64,000 bases of DNA, taken from the NCBI GenBank assembly GCA_051967755.1, contig JBQDYD010000001.1:434001-498000 (forward strand), in the 5' to 3' direction. The translations under genes and the position numbers were made by a program. The stretch's first letter is position 1; every line of letters begins with the position of its first letter. Positions 50,393-59,140 of the stretch are shown here, in pieces. This stretch comes from UBA1672 sp051967755 (lineage in GTDB: Bacteria > Pseudomonadota > Alphaproteobacteria > Micavibrionales > Micavibrionaceae). A model generated the notes under the pieces. The model had not been told where the DNA came from and made no database searches. It worked only from the letters and a program-made list of their open reading frames with translations.

Positions 50393-52693
50393 TTATTTGG
50401 CGTTTTGCCTTTCTTGATCTTTTTTACGGCGTTTTTTTGGGTTATCCGCTTCGTATGTAAAGCTCAGTTCCTTGCCGTCAAAATCGATTGCCACAGCGCC
50501 ACCTTTTTCTAACTTTCCAAATAGAATTTCTTCCGCAAGCGGGCGTTTGATCTTTTCCTGAATGATACGACCAAGCGGACGCGCACCCATCGTGACATCG
50601 TATCCGGCTTCGGCCAGATGCTTTCTGGCTTTTTCGCTAAGCTCAATTGTGACGTTCTTATCGGAGAGTTGCGCCTCAAGCTGAATGACGAACTTATCGA
50701 CAACGCGTTCAACTGTTTCTGGTTTCAGGTTGCTGAACGGTACAATCGCATCCAATCTGTTACGAAATTCGGGTGTGAATGTACGGGTGATCGCTTCGTT
50801 ATCTGCGTAATCCATATGCCCGACTTCGCGGCCAAAGCCGATTGGCGTTTTTGCCATATCAGATGCGCCCGCATTGGTGGTCATGATAAGGATAACATTC
50901 CTGAAATCTATTGTTTTTCCGTTATTGTCAGTTAACTTCCCGTAATCCATCACCTGTAACAGGATGTTGAACAAATCAGGATGTGCTTTTTCAATTTCAT
51001 CCAATAAAAGAATGCAGTGCGGGTGCTGGTCAACTTTATCTGTCATCAAACCGCCTTGTTCAAACCCGACATAGCCTGGCGGTGTGCCGATAAGGCGGGA
51101 AACAGAGTGACGTTCCATATATTCAGACATATCGAATCTTAGAAGCTCCACGCCCATTGATTTGGATAGCTGTCTTGCGATTTCGGTTTTACCGACACCT
51201 GTCGGACCGGCAAAAAGATAGCTACCGATGGGTTTTTCTGCGTCACGCAGGCCTGCGCGCGCCATTTTCACGGAATCGCACAGCATGTCGATGGCGGTGT
51301 CCTGATCATAGACCAATGTTTTCAGGTCGCGCTCAAGATTTTGTAAAGCCTCGCGGTCATTCTTATTCATTGTCGTCGACGGAATGCGTGCAATCGCGGC
51401 AATCACACCTTCAATGTCTTTATGGCCGATTGTTTTCTTGCGCTGGTCTTCGGGCACAAGCATTTGCGCTGCGCCAACCTCATCAATAATGTCGATGGCT
51501 TTATCGGGAAGTTTGCGCTCTCCGATATATTTTGCGGATAGCTCAACCGCGGATTTCAGCGCGCTCTTTGTATATTTAACGTTATGGTGCTTTTCGTAAT
51601 AAGGCTGAAGCCCCTCTAATATTTTAATTGCATCCTCAACGCTTGGCTCTGGCACGTCAATTTTTTGGAAACGACGGACAAGGGCGCGGTCTTTTTCAAA
51701 ATGATTGCGATATTCTTTATAGGTGGTTGAGCCAATACAGCGAAGTGTGCCGTTGGAAAGGGCAGGTTTCAGAAGGTTGGAGGCATCCATGGCACCGCCA
51801 CTGGTTGCACCTGCGCCGATGATTGTGTGTATCTCATCAATGAATAAAACCGATTCGGGTGTATTTTCTAATTCAGATAACACGGCTTTCAGGCGCTCTT
51901 CAAAGTCACCGCGATAGCGCGTACCGGCAAGCAATGCGCCCATATCCAATGCATAAATAACAGCATCATGCAGAACTTCTGGGACTTCTTTATCATTAAT
52001 GCGCTTGGCAAGCCCTTCGGCAATGGCGGTTTTACCGACACCCGGGTCACCAACATAAAGCGGGTTGTTTTTAGAGCGACGGCACAAGATTTGGATTGTG
52101 CGCTCTACTTCCTGTTCGCGGCCGATAAGTGGGTCGATATTTCCTTCGGCGGCTTTTTTGTTAAGGTCAGTGCAGTAAGCATCCAGAGCTTCTTTACCTG
52201 CTTTCACTTCTTTTTCATCTTCAACGCCTTGCGGGGTTTTAGATGGGTCATTTTGTGACGGTACTTTTGCAATGCCGTGAGAAATGTAATTCACCGCATC
52301 AAAACGCGTCATATCGCGTTCTTGTAATGTATAGACGGCGTGGCTTTCGCGTTCTGAGAATAAGGCAACCAATACATTGGCGCCCGTGACTTCTTCGCGG
52401 CCTGAGGATTGAACATGAATGGCAGCGCGTTGCAAAACCCGCTGAAAGGCGTTGGTCGGCTTAGATTCGTCGATCTCCATATTAATAAGGCTGCTGAGAT
52501 CATTTTCAATGTAATGAAGCAGTGCAGAAGACAGATCGTCCAGATCTATTCCGCAGGATCGTAATACAGCCATTGCATCTTGGTCACTGGCAAGCGCCAG
52601 CAGAAGGTGCTCCAATGTTGCGTATTCGTGATGTTTTTCATTGGCTATGGCTAATGCGCGGTGCAAAGTCTGTTCTAGATTACGTGAAAGCAT
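50393..52693 (-). CDS. clpA: ATP-dependent Clp protease ATPase subunit ClpA
   Basis: ClpA unfolds substrates and threads them into ClpP. The 766-residue protein has the N-terminal ClpS-binding domain (1-140), the first AAA+ domain with Walker A GDPGVGKTA and Walker B LFIDEIH, and the second AAA+ domain with Walker A GPTGVGKTE and LLLDEIEKAHP. The ClpP-docking loop (PIGFG) is near residue 620. The C-terminus is basic (KKRRKKDQERQ). The ClpS gene lies 1.55 kb upstream with amtB between, and a terminator separates amtB from clpA, so clpA has its own promoter. Confidence 0.97.
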   Translation of the reverse strand: MLSRNLEQTLHRALAIANEKHHEYATLEHLLLALASDQDAMAVLRSCGIDLDDLSSALLHYIENDLSSLINMEIDESKPTNAFQRVLQRAAIHVQSSGREEVTGANVLVALFSERESHAVYTLQERDMTRFDAVNYISHGIAKVPSQNDPSKTPQGVEDEKEVKAGKEALDAYCTDLNKKAAEGNIDPLIGREQEVERTIQILCRRSKNNPLYVGDPGVGKTAIAEGLAKRINDKEVPEVLHDAVIYALDMGALLAGTRYRGDFEERLKAVLSELENTPESVLFIDEIHTIIGAGATSGGAMDASNLLKPALSNGTLRCIGSTTYKEYRNHFEKDRALVRRFQKIDVPEPSVEDAIKILEGLQPYYEKHHNVKYTKSALKSAVELSAKYIGERKLPDKAIDIIDEVGAAQMLVPEDQRKKTIGHKDIEGVIAAIARIPSTTMNKNDREALQNLERDLKTLVYDQDTAIDMLCDSVKMARAGLRDAEKPIGSYLFAGPTGVGKTEIARQLSKSMGVELLRFDMSEYMERHSVSRLIGTPPGYVGFEQGGLMTDKVDQHPHCILLLDEIEKAHPDLFNILLQVMDYGKLTDNNGKTIDFRNVILIMTTNAGASDMAKTPIGFGREVGHMDYADNEAITRTFTPEFRNRLDAIVPFSNLKPETVERVVDKFVIQLEAQLSDKNVTIELSEKARKHLAEAGYDVTMGARPLGRIIQEKIKRPLAEEILFGKLEKGGAVAIDFDGKELSFTYEADNPKKRRKKDQERQNAK

Positions 52694-52780
52694 GGGTACC
52701 CTAATAAGATCGTGTTAAATGCGTAAGAACATGAACTATTCTATCACAGTCTTATTTACCATGCTATGCCTTGAAAAAAA

Positions 52781-52808
52781 GTTAAGAGCGCCGATGCACG
52801 CTCTTAAC
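52781..52808 (-). terminator. terminator of amtB
   Basis: A perfect 10-bp stem (52781-52790 with 52799-52808) with an 8-base loop is followed on the minus strand by seven T residues. Confidence 0.92.
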
Positions 52809-52849
52809 TCCTCTTTCCAAAACAAGGTTGAACAACTTGATTTAGTCAG

Positions 52850-54106
52850 TTACTCAGCAGCAATTGGTTCTGTAGAGTAATCACCGAAGTCCAGGTTGTA
52901 CGCTCGTACACCGAGCTCAGACCAGTCACCGCCGATTTCTTCTTTGGAAAGATGTAGTCTAATGCCAATGCTCTGTTTCATGACTGCCCAGATGATTATG
53001 CTGGATACAGATACAAACAGACCGACAGATAGAATACCGATAATTTGCGTGATTAATGATGCTTCGGGATCAGAGAGTACAACGGCGATTGTTCCCCAGA
53101 TACCTGCGGCCAAGTGCACAGGAATTGCGCCAACCACATCATCAATTTTAAGTTTTTCAAGCAATGCTGTTGCCAATGTCATGACAACCGCACCGGCCGC
53201 GCCAATAACTGCTGCCAATCCCAAGCTTGGAAGGAGTGGGCCTGCTGTTATCGCCACAAGACCTGCAAGCGCGCCGTTTAATACCATAGGCACATCAATA
53301 CGGCCTGTTTTGAACTGGCTGATGAGCAATGCTGTCACAACACCTGCTGCGGCTGCGACATTTGTGTTTGCGAAAATCTTTGCAACGGCCAATGCATCTT
53401 CTGTTGTTGCAATGGACAACTGAGAACCGCCGTTAAACCCGAACCAGCCAAACCACAAAATGAACGTACCGATTGTGACCTGAGGAAGGGAGCTACCAGC
53501 TATTGCGCGGGGTCTGCCGTCGTTAAAGCGGCCCTTACGTGCACCCAGTATGATCGCGCCTGTCAGGGCAGCCCATCCACCGACTGAGTGGACAACTGTT
53601 GATCCTGCGAAGTCACTGAAACCCATTTCTGAGAGCCAGCCACCGCCCCAGACCCAGCTGCCTGCGATTGGGTAGAGAATACCTGTTAGAATGGCGACAA
53701 AAATCAGAAACGGCCATAGTTTGATACGCTCTGCCAATGTTCCTGAAACAATAGAGGCAGCCGTTGCGACAAAAACCATCTGAAAGAACCAGAAAGAATA
53801 TGATGCGTATCCCGCGCTATAATCCCCGTTTAAGGCGGCTGTGTCATCGCCGAAAAATGTCATAGGCGTTCCGAAGAAGCCGCCATCCACATCGGTGAAC
53901 ATTAAATTATAGCCAATGACATAGAACATTAGGCCTGCGATGGCGTAAAGCGCTACGTTCTTAACCAAAATGACTGCGACTGACTTGCTTCGTACCATTC
54001 CCGCTTCGAGCATGGCAAATCCGGCAGCCATAAACATCACCATGGCACCGCATATCAGCAAGAAAAATGTGTTTAATAAGAATCCCGTTTCCAAGACGTC
54101 CTCCAC
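52850..54106 (-). CDS. amtB: ammonium transporter
   Basis: The 418-residue protein has eleven membrane segments and Amt/Rh landmarks: FMLLICGAMVMFMAAGFAMLEAG-like start, the GGWAALTGAIILGARKGRF segment and the conserved phenylalanines and the histidine pair of the pore region. It takes up ammonium. No glnK gene is next to it, though amtB normally follows a PII gene. It lies between clpS and clpA on the same strand, 141 bases after clpS, and ends before a strong terminator. Confidence 0.95.
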   Translation of the reverse strand: MEDVLETGFLLNTFFLLICGAMVMFMAAGFAMLEAGMVRSKSVAVILVKNVALYAIAGLMFYVIGYNLMFTDVDGGFFGTPMTFFGDDTAALNGDYSAGYASYSFWFFQMVFVATAASIVSGTLAERIKLWPFLIFVAILTGILYPIAGSWVWGGGWLSEMGFSDFAGSTVVHSVGGWAALTGAIILGARKGRFNDGRPRAIAGSSLPQVTIGTFILWFGWFGFNGGSQLSIATTEDALAVAKIFANTNVAAAAGVVTALLISQFKTGRIDVPMVLNGALAGLVAITAGPLLPSLGLAAVIGAAGAVVMTLATALLEKLKIDDVVGAIPVHLAAGIWGTIAVVLSDPEASLITQIIGILSVGLFVSVSSIIIWAVMKQSIGIRLHLSKEEIGGDWSELGVRAYNLDFGDYSTEPIAAE

Positions 54107-54247
54107 CGTTCTTTATTATGTTTTTTTTATATATCTGTATTGCAAATTATGCATATCGCATATGTCGCAATGGAGTCAACAAAATTTTGCACCGCACACA
54201 GGTGCGATGTGTAAGTTTTTGTTTTTAATTGAGAGGGGAGGGTGCGA

Positions 54248-54619
54248 CTATTCTTTTTCCATAGTGCATTGAAGCGGCTGTTCATTGGCGCGCGCATAAT
54301 CCATGACTTGTGCGACTTTGGTTTCGGCAACCTCATAAGTGAAAATGCCGCATACGCCAACACCACGTCTGTGCACGTGAAGCATGATATCGGTCGCTTC
54401 CTGACGGTTTTTTTTGAAAATGCTCTCCAGGACATGCACGACAAACTCCATAGGGGTGTAGTCATCATTCAGCAGCAAGACTTTATACATAGATGGTTTT
54501 TGTGTTTTTGGCCGGGTTTTCAAAACCAAGCCGTGATCGGGCTCTGATGCGCCGCCATCATTGTCGTTGTCGGGTGTATCACTTTGACAGGTAATGTGTT
54601 TTTTCAAAAGCGCGTTCAT
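54248..54619 (-). CDS. clpS: ClpS: N-degron adaptor of ClpA
   Basis: The 123-residue protein has a variable N-terminal tail (about 1-40) and the ClpS core. The core has YKVLLLNDDYTPMEFVVHVL with the substrate pocket Asn-Asp-Asp, RQEATDIMLHVHRRGVGVCG and YEVAETKVAQVMDYA. It delivers proteins with N-terminal Leu, Phe, Trp or Tyr to ClpAP. Together with aat, found 9 kb away, it forms the bacterial N-degron pathway. Its usual neighbour clpA is separated by amtB. Confidence 0.95.
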   Translation of the reverse strand: MNALLKKHITCQSDTPDNDNDGGASEPDHGLVLKTRPKTQKPSMYKVLLLNDDYTPMEFVVHVLESIFKKNRQEATDIMLHVHRRGVGVCGIFTYEVAETKVAQVMDYARANEQPLQCTMEKE

Positions 54620-54723
54620 TTCTTTAACCGTTATATCATCCGAATTGCACGTATCATAAGTTATCGTTATATATTAATATATCAAGTCTAAAGAGTGCAG
54701 AATGCTCGGTAAGGCGCGTTTAT

Positions 54724-54752
54724 TTGACATAATTATTTGGTCTGTGTTAAAA
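54724..54752 (+). promoter_or_regulatory. candidate promoter of the small secreted-protein gene
   Basis: A perfect TTGACA at 54724-54729 with a 17-base spacing to a weak -10 (54747-54752, TTAAAA). It lies about 55 bases before the small gene. Tentative. Confidence 0.35.
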
Positions 54753-54808
54753 AGTCGGCATAATGAAAAAAGATGCGCTGCAAAAGCTGTCTTAATAGGG
54801 GAATGATG

Positions 54809-55057
54809 ATGCGTTTTGTTACAATTTATATGATTGCGATGTTTGTGTGTATGGCGCAAGTGGCCTCAGCAAACGAGTTCGGCGAAATGTTTTATAACCA
54901 AACCCCTGCAGGCATGGCAGATTATACTGCGCCTGCAACGGAATCTTCGGATATTGCGATGGATGAAATGGCCAAGGATATGCAAGATATTTTGCCAGCA
55001 GCCGGTGAAGAAGAGCAAGTTGAGGAAGATCAAGGATCCGGCATTTCGGATAAATAA
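54809..55057 (+). CDS. small secreted acidic protein
   Basis: An ORF of 82 residues from ATG 54809 has a signal peptide (FVTIYMIAMFVCMAQVASA, cleavage about residue 21) and an acidic mature part (EEEQVEEDQ near the end). Three ATG codons (54803, 54806, 54809) follow an AGGGG site at 54797-54801; the last has the best spacing. No family is recognised. It is divergent from clpS. Confidence 0.6.
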   Translation: MRFVTIYMIAMFVCMAQVASANEFGEMFYNQTPAGMADYTAPATESSDIAMDEMAKDMQDILPAAGEEEQVEEDQGSGISDK

Positions 55058-55196
55058 ACGCCTTCAATATCTGTTATTTTGCCCCGTGCTTTTTACAGTA
55101 ATAACAGCTTAAAACAGATTTTTCTTTGCATTGCAGCAGAATCTGATTAAAGTGCAGCCGAAGTGTGCATAATAAATACACGGGTGGTTATAAAAA

Positions 55197-55730
55197 ATGT
55201 CAGAAGAAGTCGCTCCGGTTACTTTAAATCCGCAACAGAAATGGGAAGCCTTGCTTCGTGGTCAGATTACGTCTGCCACGATGAACAAGATGATGGTGAT
55301 TATGCGCCTTGCTGATCAAAAGGCGCAAGTGCTTATCTTTTTGAACTCTATCCTTATTCCGGTTTGTATCAATGAGGTTGAGCACGAAATGGTGCGAACC
55401 GCTGCAATGGTTTCGATTGTGACCTCGGTCTTAAGTATTCTGGCCGCTATGATGTGTATTTACCCAAAGCGCAGATACAGAAAATCGGGGCACAGAGATA
55501 TTAACTTGCTTCATTTTAATGATATCGGCCATCTGGATAAAGATGAGTTCATGGAGCGCTTTATGCCTGTTTATAATGATGGCAAGCTTCTTGGTCGCAC
55601 CGTTGTTTATGATTTATATGATATCTCACGCTATTCCCTTATACCGAAATTTATTTGGCTGAAGATTTCCTACGGTATTTTTGCCTTTGGTAATTTGCTC
55701 GCCATTATTATGGTTTTGTTGGAGGTGTAG
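55197..55730 (+). CDS. PycTM-like (DUF5706) membrane protein, orphan Pycsar-effector type
   Basis: The 177-residue protein has the pattern of the Pycsar effector PycTM. There is an N-terminal helix with the A-D40-x-K-A segment and membrane helices (about 45-60 and 68-88), then a CxYP-K segment (87-91) and an N-LLHF-ND motif at about 103-109. A charged helical region follows (about 110-145), and a C-terminal membrane helix (about 155-175) completes it. In defence systems PycTM senses cyclic UMP or CMP made by an adjacent cyclase and kills by membrane damage. No cyclase gene is adjacent here. A glycosyltransferase gene starts 5 bases after its stop, so they are probably co-transcribed. A different role is likely. 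Confidence 0.72.
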   Translation: MSEEVAPVTLNPQQKWEALLRGQITSATMNKMMVIMRLADQKAQVLIFLNSILIPVCINEVEHEMVRTAAMVSIVTSVLSILAAMMCIYPKRRYRKSGHRDINLLHFNDIGHLDKDEFMERFMPVYNDGKLLGRTVVYDLYDISRYSLIPKFIWLKISYGIFAFGNLLAIIMVLLEV

Positions 55731-55735
55731 TCACA

Positions 55736-56947
55736 ATGCACATACTGTTCTGCCATGATACGTTTTATTCAAGCAGGCGAGACGGTACGGTGTATAGCTA
55801 TGGCGCATTCCCGTATGAATTGTGGGAGCGTCGATTCCTACCCTACTTTGAGAGTGTAACGGTTATCGGGCGTAAGAAAAAACTTCGCCCGGATGAAACG
55901 GGTGTCTTGGCGGTATCGTCGGGTCAGAATGTGGATCATATATTGCTGCCTGATATCGACTCCCCCGTAAAGCGTTTTACTAAATATACGCGCATGTATA
56001 AACGCATTGAAGAGCAAGTGGAGCGCGCCGATGCGGTGGTTATTCGCGGGCCAGTTGAATTTGGTATGATGGCGGCAAAGGCCGCACGTAAACTGGCTAA
56101 GCCGTATGCTATTGAAATGTGTGGCTGTGCGTATGATAAAACATATTATAAGGGGGATTGGTTTAATCGGATTTATGCCCCGGTCAAATATAGGCATGCG
56201 CAAAAAATGGTGCATCATGCTGATGCTGTTATGTATGTCACGGAAAAATTTTTGCAGCAAAGATATCCTACGCAAGGTTACCAAGAGAGCGCCTCTAATG
56301 TTGAGATTGTTGCCCCCCCTGAGTTCGTAATTAACCACCGTTTAGACCGTATTAAGGCGCGTGAGGAAGTGCTGAACCTGGGCATGATCGGGAATTTTGG
56401 GAACGGCCTAAAGGGTCTGGGTGTGGCGATTGATGCGTTGGCGATTCTGGAGAAGAAGCGCGCCGAAGATAGGTCTCTTCCTGATTTTAAATTTAAGGTT
56501 CTTGGTCAAGGGATGCCGGCAATATGGCAGAGTTTATTAAAAGACCATGGTTTAGACGGTAAGGTTGAGTTTTGCGGCACTATTCCCGGTGGTAAAGAGG
56601 TGTTTGGCTGGCTTGATGATATTGATATTTATCTGCAGCCCAGTTTTCATGAAGGATTGCCGAGGTCATTGGTGGAAGCAATGAGCAGGGGGTGCCCTTC
56701 ATTATGTTCTGATGCAGGCGGAACGCAAGAGTTGCTGAGTTCAGAATTTATCCATGAGCGTGGTAATGCAGAACAGCTATCCCGCCATATTTTGCATTTC
56801 ATGCAAAAAGAAAACAGGCAGATTGCTGCGCGCAATAATTTTGAAAAGGCCAAGAATTATACGCGTGAAACATTAGTACCGCGCCGCGCCGCGTTCTGGG
56901 AGAATTTTGCGCAAAAAGTTGATGAGGTTGCGCAAAAGCGCGCCTGA
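55736..56947 (+). CDS. glycosyltransferase family 4 protein
   Basis: The 403-residue protein has the GT-B fold. The N-terminal domain is less conserved, and the C-terminal domain has the E-x7-E motif in PSFHEGLPRSLVEAMSRG (about 300-315) and the GMIGNFGNGLKGL donor-site segment near 218. It transfers sugars from nucleotide sugars to an envelope glycan. The start is 5 bases after the PycTM-like gene. A second glycosyltransferase lies convergently downstream, 18 bases from its stop. Confidence 0.9.
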   Translation: MHILFCHDTFYSSRRDGTVYSYGAFPYELWERRFLPYFESVTVIGRKKKLRPDETGVLAVSSGQNVDHILLPDIDSPVKRFTKYTRMYKRIEEQVERADAVVIRGPVEFGMMAAKAARKLAKPYAIEMCGCAYDKTYYKGDWFNRIYAPVKYRHAQKMVHHADAVMYVTEKFLQQRYPTQGYQESASNVEIVAPPEFVINHRLDRIKAREEVLNLGMIGNFGNGLKGLGVAIDALAILEKKRAEDRSLPDFKFKVLGQGMPAIWQSLLKDHGLDGKVEFCGTIPGGKEVFGWLDDIDIYLQPSFHEGLPRSLVEAMSRGCPSLCSDAGGTQELLSSEFIHERGNAEQLSRHILHFMQKENRQIAARNNFEKAKNYTRETLVPRRAAFWENFAQKVDEVAQKRA

Positions 56948-56965
56948 CCGCAGCGGTGTTTTACA

Positions 56966-58126
56966 TTAAGATGCATCGGCGTAATGAAGTGTTTTCTTGC
57001 CGTAAATGCAAAATGTCATGATGGCCTCGACGCGCTTATCCCACGTATATTTTTCAATTAAAGTTTGGTGCGCATTTGCGGCAATACGCGCCCTGACATG
57101 GGGATTGTCATGCAGGACATCTAGTATCTCTGCCCATTTTTCTTCATCGGATGCGGGGGGCAGGAATGCACTATAATCATCTTTTAAAATTTCATGGATA
57201 ACAGGAAGGTTTGAGCAAATAATCGGGCGTTCTGCCGCCATATATTCAAAAATCTTCATTGGGGAAATCCAGCGCGATGTGTTTCTGCCTGTTTTAATTA
57301 ATGCGCGATGTTGGTATGGGGCAATACATACATCAAAAGATTTCAGATAAGACGGAACTTCGGCATGGTCGCGGTGGCCATACATGTGGATGTTCCTAAG
57401 TCTGTTGTTTATTTGAAATTGCTGCACTTGTTTTTTTGTGCCGCCCAATACGTGGAAATCATATTCCGGGCGAATTTTGGCCAGCCGAGAGATGAGGGCA
57501 AGCCCTTTTCCGGGGTGGAGTGAGCCCGCATATCCGACGTTAAAAGACTCTTTTCGTCCCTTTAAAGTGTCCAGTTTTTGGGTGTTGCTTTTTATGTGGT
57601 CCATCAGGTCTGCGCCATCATGCGCGACAAAAACGTGCTCTGGTACGATTTCCGGATAGGCGCGCAGCAAGTCTTGTTTAAGGATGTCGGATACTGCGAC
57701 GATGCCGCGTAAATTATTCTGAGCCAATAGTTTTGAAATTGCGAGCTTCATGACCGGCTGTGTCGGGATGTTGTGAATTTCAAAGATAATTGAGTGTGCG
57801 GCTTTGGCATTCATCAGCAGGGCTAGTGGGTCATGTCCGAATATCAAGTCAGGCGTAGGGCCGCGATATGTATTTTTGCGTGCGCTGATTAGGCGTCTCG
57901 CGCTTGATATAACGGGAAAGCCTGCGCGTGATGACAGGTTCATTTGAAACGGAAAATCAATGTCGTAAATCTGGAACACATCTTCTGTGCGTGCGTTGAG
58001 GCTGTTTTTTGCGAACAAAGTGACCTCATGGCCTGCTTTGCTAAACGCTTGTGCCATCTTCATCGCGTGAACGGATTGTGGGTTTTGCGACGGAATCTTT
58101 GTTCCTGAGAAGTAATAAATCTTCAT
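56966..58126 (-). CDS. glycosyltransferase family 4 protein
   Basis: The 386-residue protein has the GT-B fold. N-terminal YFSGTKIPSQNPQSVHAMKMAQAF is typical of the family, and the donor domain holds GYAGSLHPGKGL near 210 and FEYMAAERPIICSNLPVIHEIL (E-x7-E type) near 285. It adds a sugar to a cell-surface glycan. A sulfotransferase gene lies 59 bases upstream on the same strand, so the product may be a sulfated polysaccharide (inference). Confidence 0.9.
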   Translation of the reverse strand: MKIYYFSGTKIPSQNPQSVHAMKMAQAFSKAGHEVTLFAKNSLNARTEDVFQIYDIDFPFQMNLSSRAGFPVISSARRLISARKNTYRGPTPDLIFGHDPLALLMNAKAAHSIIFEIHNIPTQPVMKLAISKLLAQNNLRGIVAVSDILKQDLLRAYPEIVPEHVFVAHDGADLMDHIKSNTQKLDTLKGRKESFNVGYAGSLHPGKGLALISRLAKIRPEYDFHVLGGTKKQVQQFQINNRLRNIHMYGHRDHAEVPSYLKSFDVCIAPYQHRALIKTGRNTSRWISPMKIFEYMAAERPIICSNLPVIHEILKDDYSAFLPPASDEEKWAEILDVLHDNPHVRARIAANAHQTLIEKYTWDKRVEAIMTFCIYGKKTLHYADAS

Positions 58127-58185
58127 GTTTTTTCCTCTTCAACCAGGGAAGACATATTAGTGAAAACAGGGGGTGGTTTCCACTA

Positions 58186-58974
58186 CTATCTTTGCCAAGA
58201 CGGGATGTCCCGACCCAGAAAATTTGAAATGAATGTTTTGTCGATTGAGAATATATCTTCTAATTGTTCTTTTGTGGCCTCTGATAATGCCGGAAATTTT
58301 TTCGGGTAGTTTTCTCGCAAAGATTCAATTTTTTGTTGAGGTTGGAACGTTTCGTCACCGTGATTTTCCATCAGGCTGCCATGACCCAAGCCAAGAAATT
58401 CTTCCAGAATATCGAAGTTTCCGGAAACCGGATCTGTCCATTCTTCATATATCATCACCAGGATATTTTCCTTTGGGTAAAAAGACAGCCAGTGATCCAG
58501 ATGTGTTTGGTATTGGTTTTTAAATATCCAGCATCGCCCCGTTGTGTCAGGTGACCTAAGGCCGGATAGCTCTGCTTCCATGGCATGTTCGAATGTGCGA
58601 ACGGTTTCCTTTTTATCGGAAAGAGCATGATAAAATTGCACATATGCGCGTTCTACCGGATTACGAAGTGTGAAAACAATTTTCGCATTGGGGCATCCTT
58701 CGTGCGCGCGTTCAGGGTCAAATTCCTTTTCGCCATGTAAGACGCGGTTTTTTGCAATGGGCCCGTTATTATTGATATTAACCGCATCGGCAAAAGGTTC
58801 ACGCAGGGATGATATTCTATTTGTTGAGAAGTCTGATTGCATGAAAAAACGATGTTCCTTCAGGTGCGGAATGAAAACCTGAGGGTGATGATCCAGGATG
58901 TGCGTAAGCGTGCCGATACCGCTTCTGGTTGCGCCTCCAAGTATGAAATCAGGTTGTTTCAACGTCTTACTCAA
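58186..58974 (-). CDS. sulfotransferase-domain protein
   Basis: The 262-residue protein looks like a PAPS-dependent sulfotransferase of the heparan-sulfotransferase type. The 5'-phosphosulfate loop is FILGGATRSGIGTL (residues about 10-23), where the usual Lys is replaced by Arg17. The 3'-phosphate site is FTLRNPVERAYVQFYHAL near 105-120. Substrates are probably sugars of the surface glycan built by the neighbouring glycosyltransferases. Whether the Arg supports catalysis is open. Confidence 0.82.
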   Translation of the reverse strand: MSKTLKQPDFILGGATRSGIGTLTHILDHHPQVFIPHLKEHRFFMQSDFSTNRISSLREPFADAVNINNNGPIAKNRVLHGEKEFDPERAHEGCPNAKIVFTLRNPVERAYVQFYHALSDKKETVRTFEHAMEAELSGLRSPDTTGRCWIFKNQYQTHLDHWLSFYPKENILVMIYEEWTDPVSGNFDILEEFLGLGHGSLMENHGDETFQPQQKIESLRENYPKKFPALSEATKEQLEDIFSIDKTFISNFLGRDIPSWQR

Positions 58975-59092
58975 CTGTTTACATAGAACAAATAAGTGGT
59001 GAGTATATTTTTATTTTTTATAATCACGCTATAGGAAAATATTCAGGGCTCTGTGAAATGTTATTTTGAAACCGTGCTTTAGGCATAAAAAA

Positions 59093-59117
59093 ACAGGGAA
59101 GCGCTGTGCTTCCCTGT
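59093..59117 (-). terminator. terminator of the TpsB gene
   Basis: A perfect 10-bp GC-rich stem (59093-59102 with 59108-59117) and 5-base loop is followed on the minus strand by a run of seven T. It lies 24 bases after the TpsB stop. Confidence 0.93.
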
Positions 59118-59140
59118 CTCAAAAATATGTTTTTCCGTGA

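Noticed and set aside
55197..55730. A complete Pycsar defence operon
   Set aside because: No cyclase gene is adjacent; only the effector-like protein is seen.
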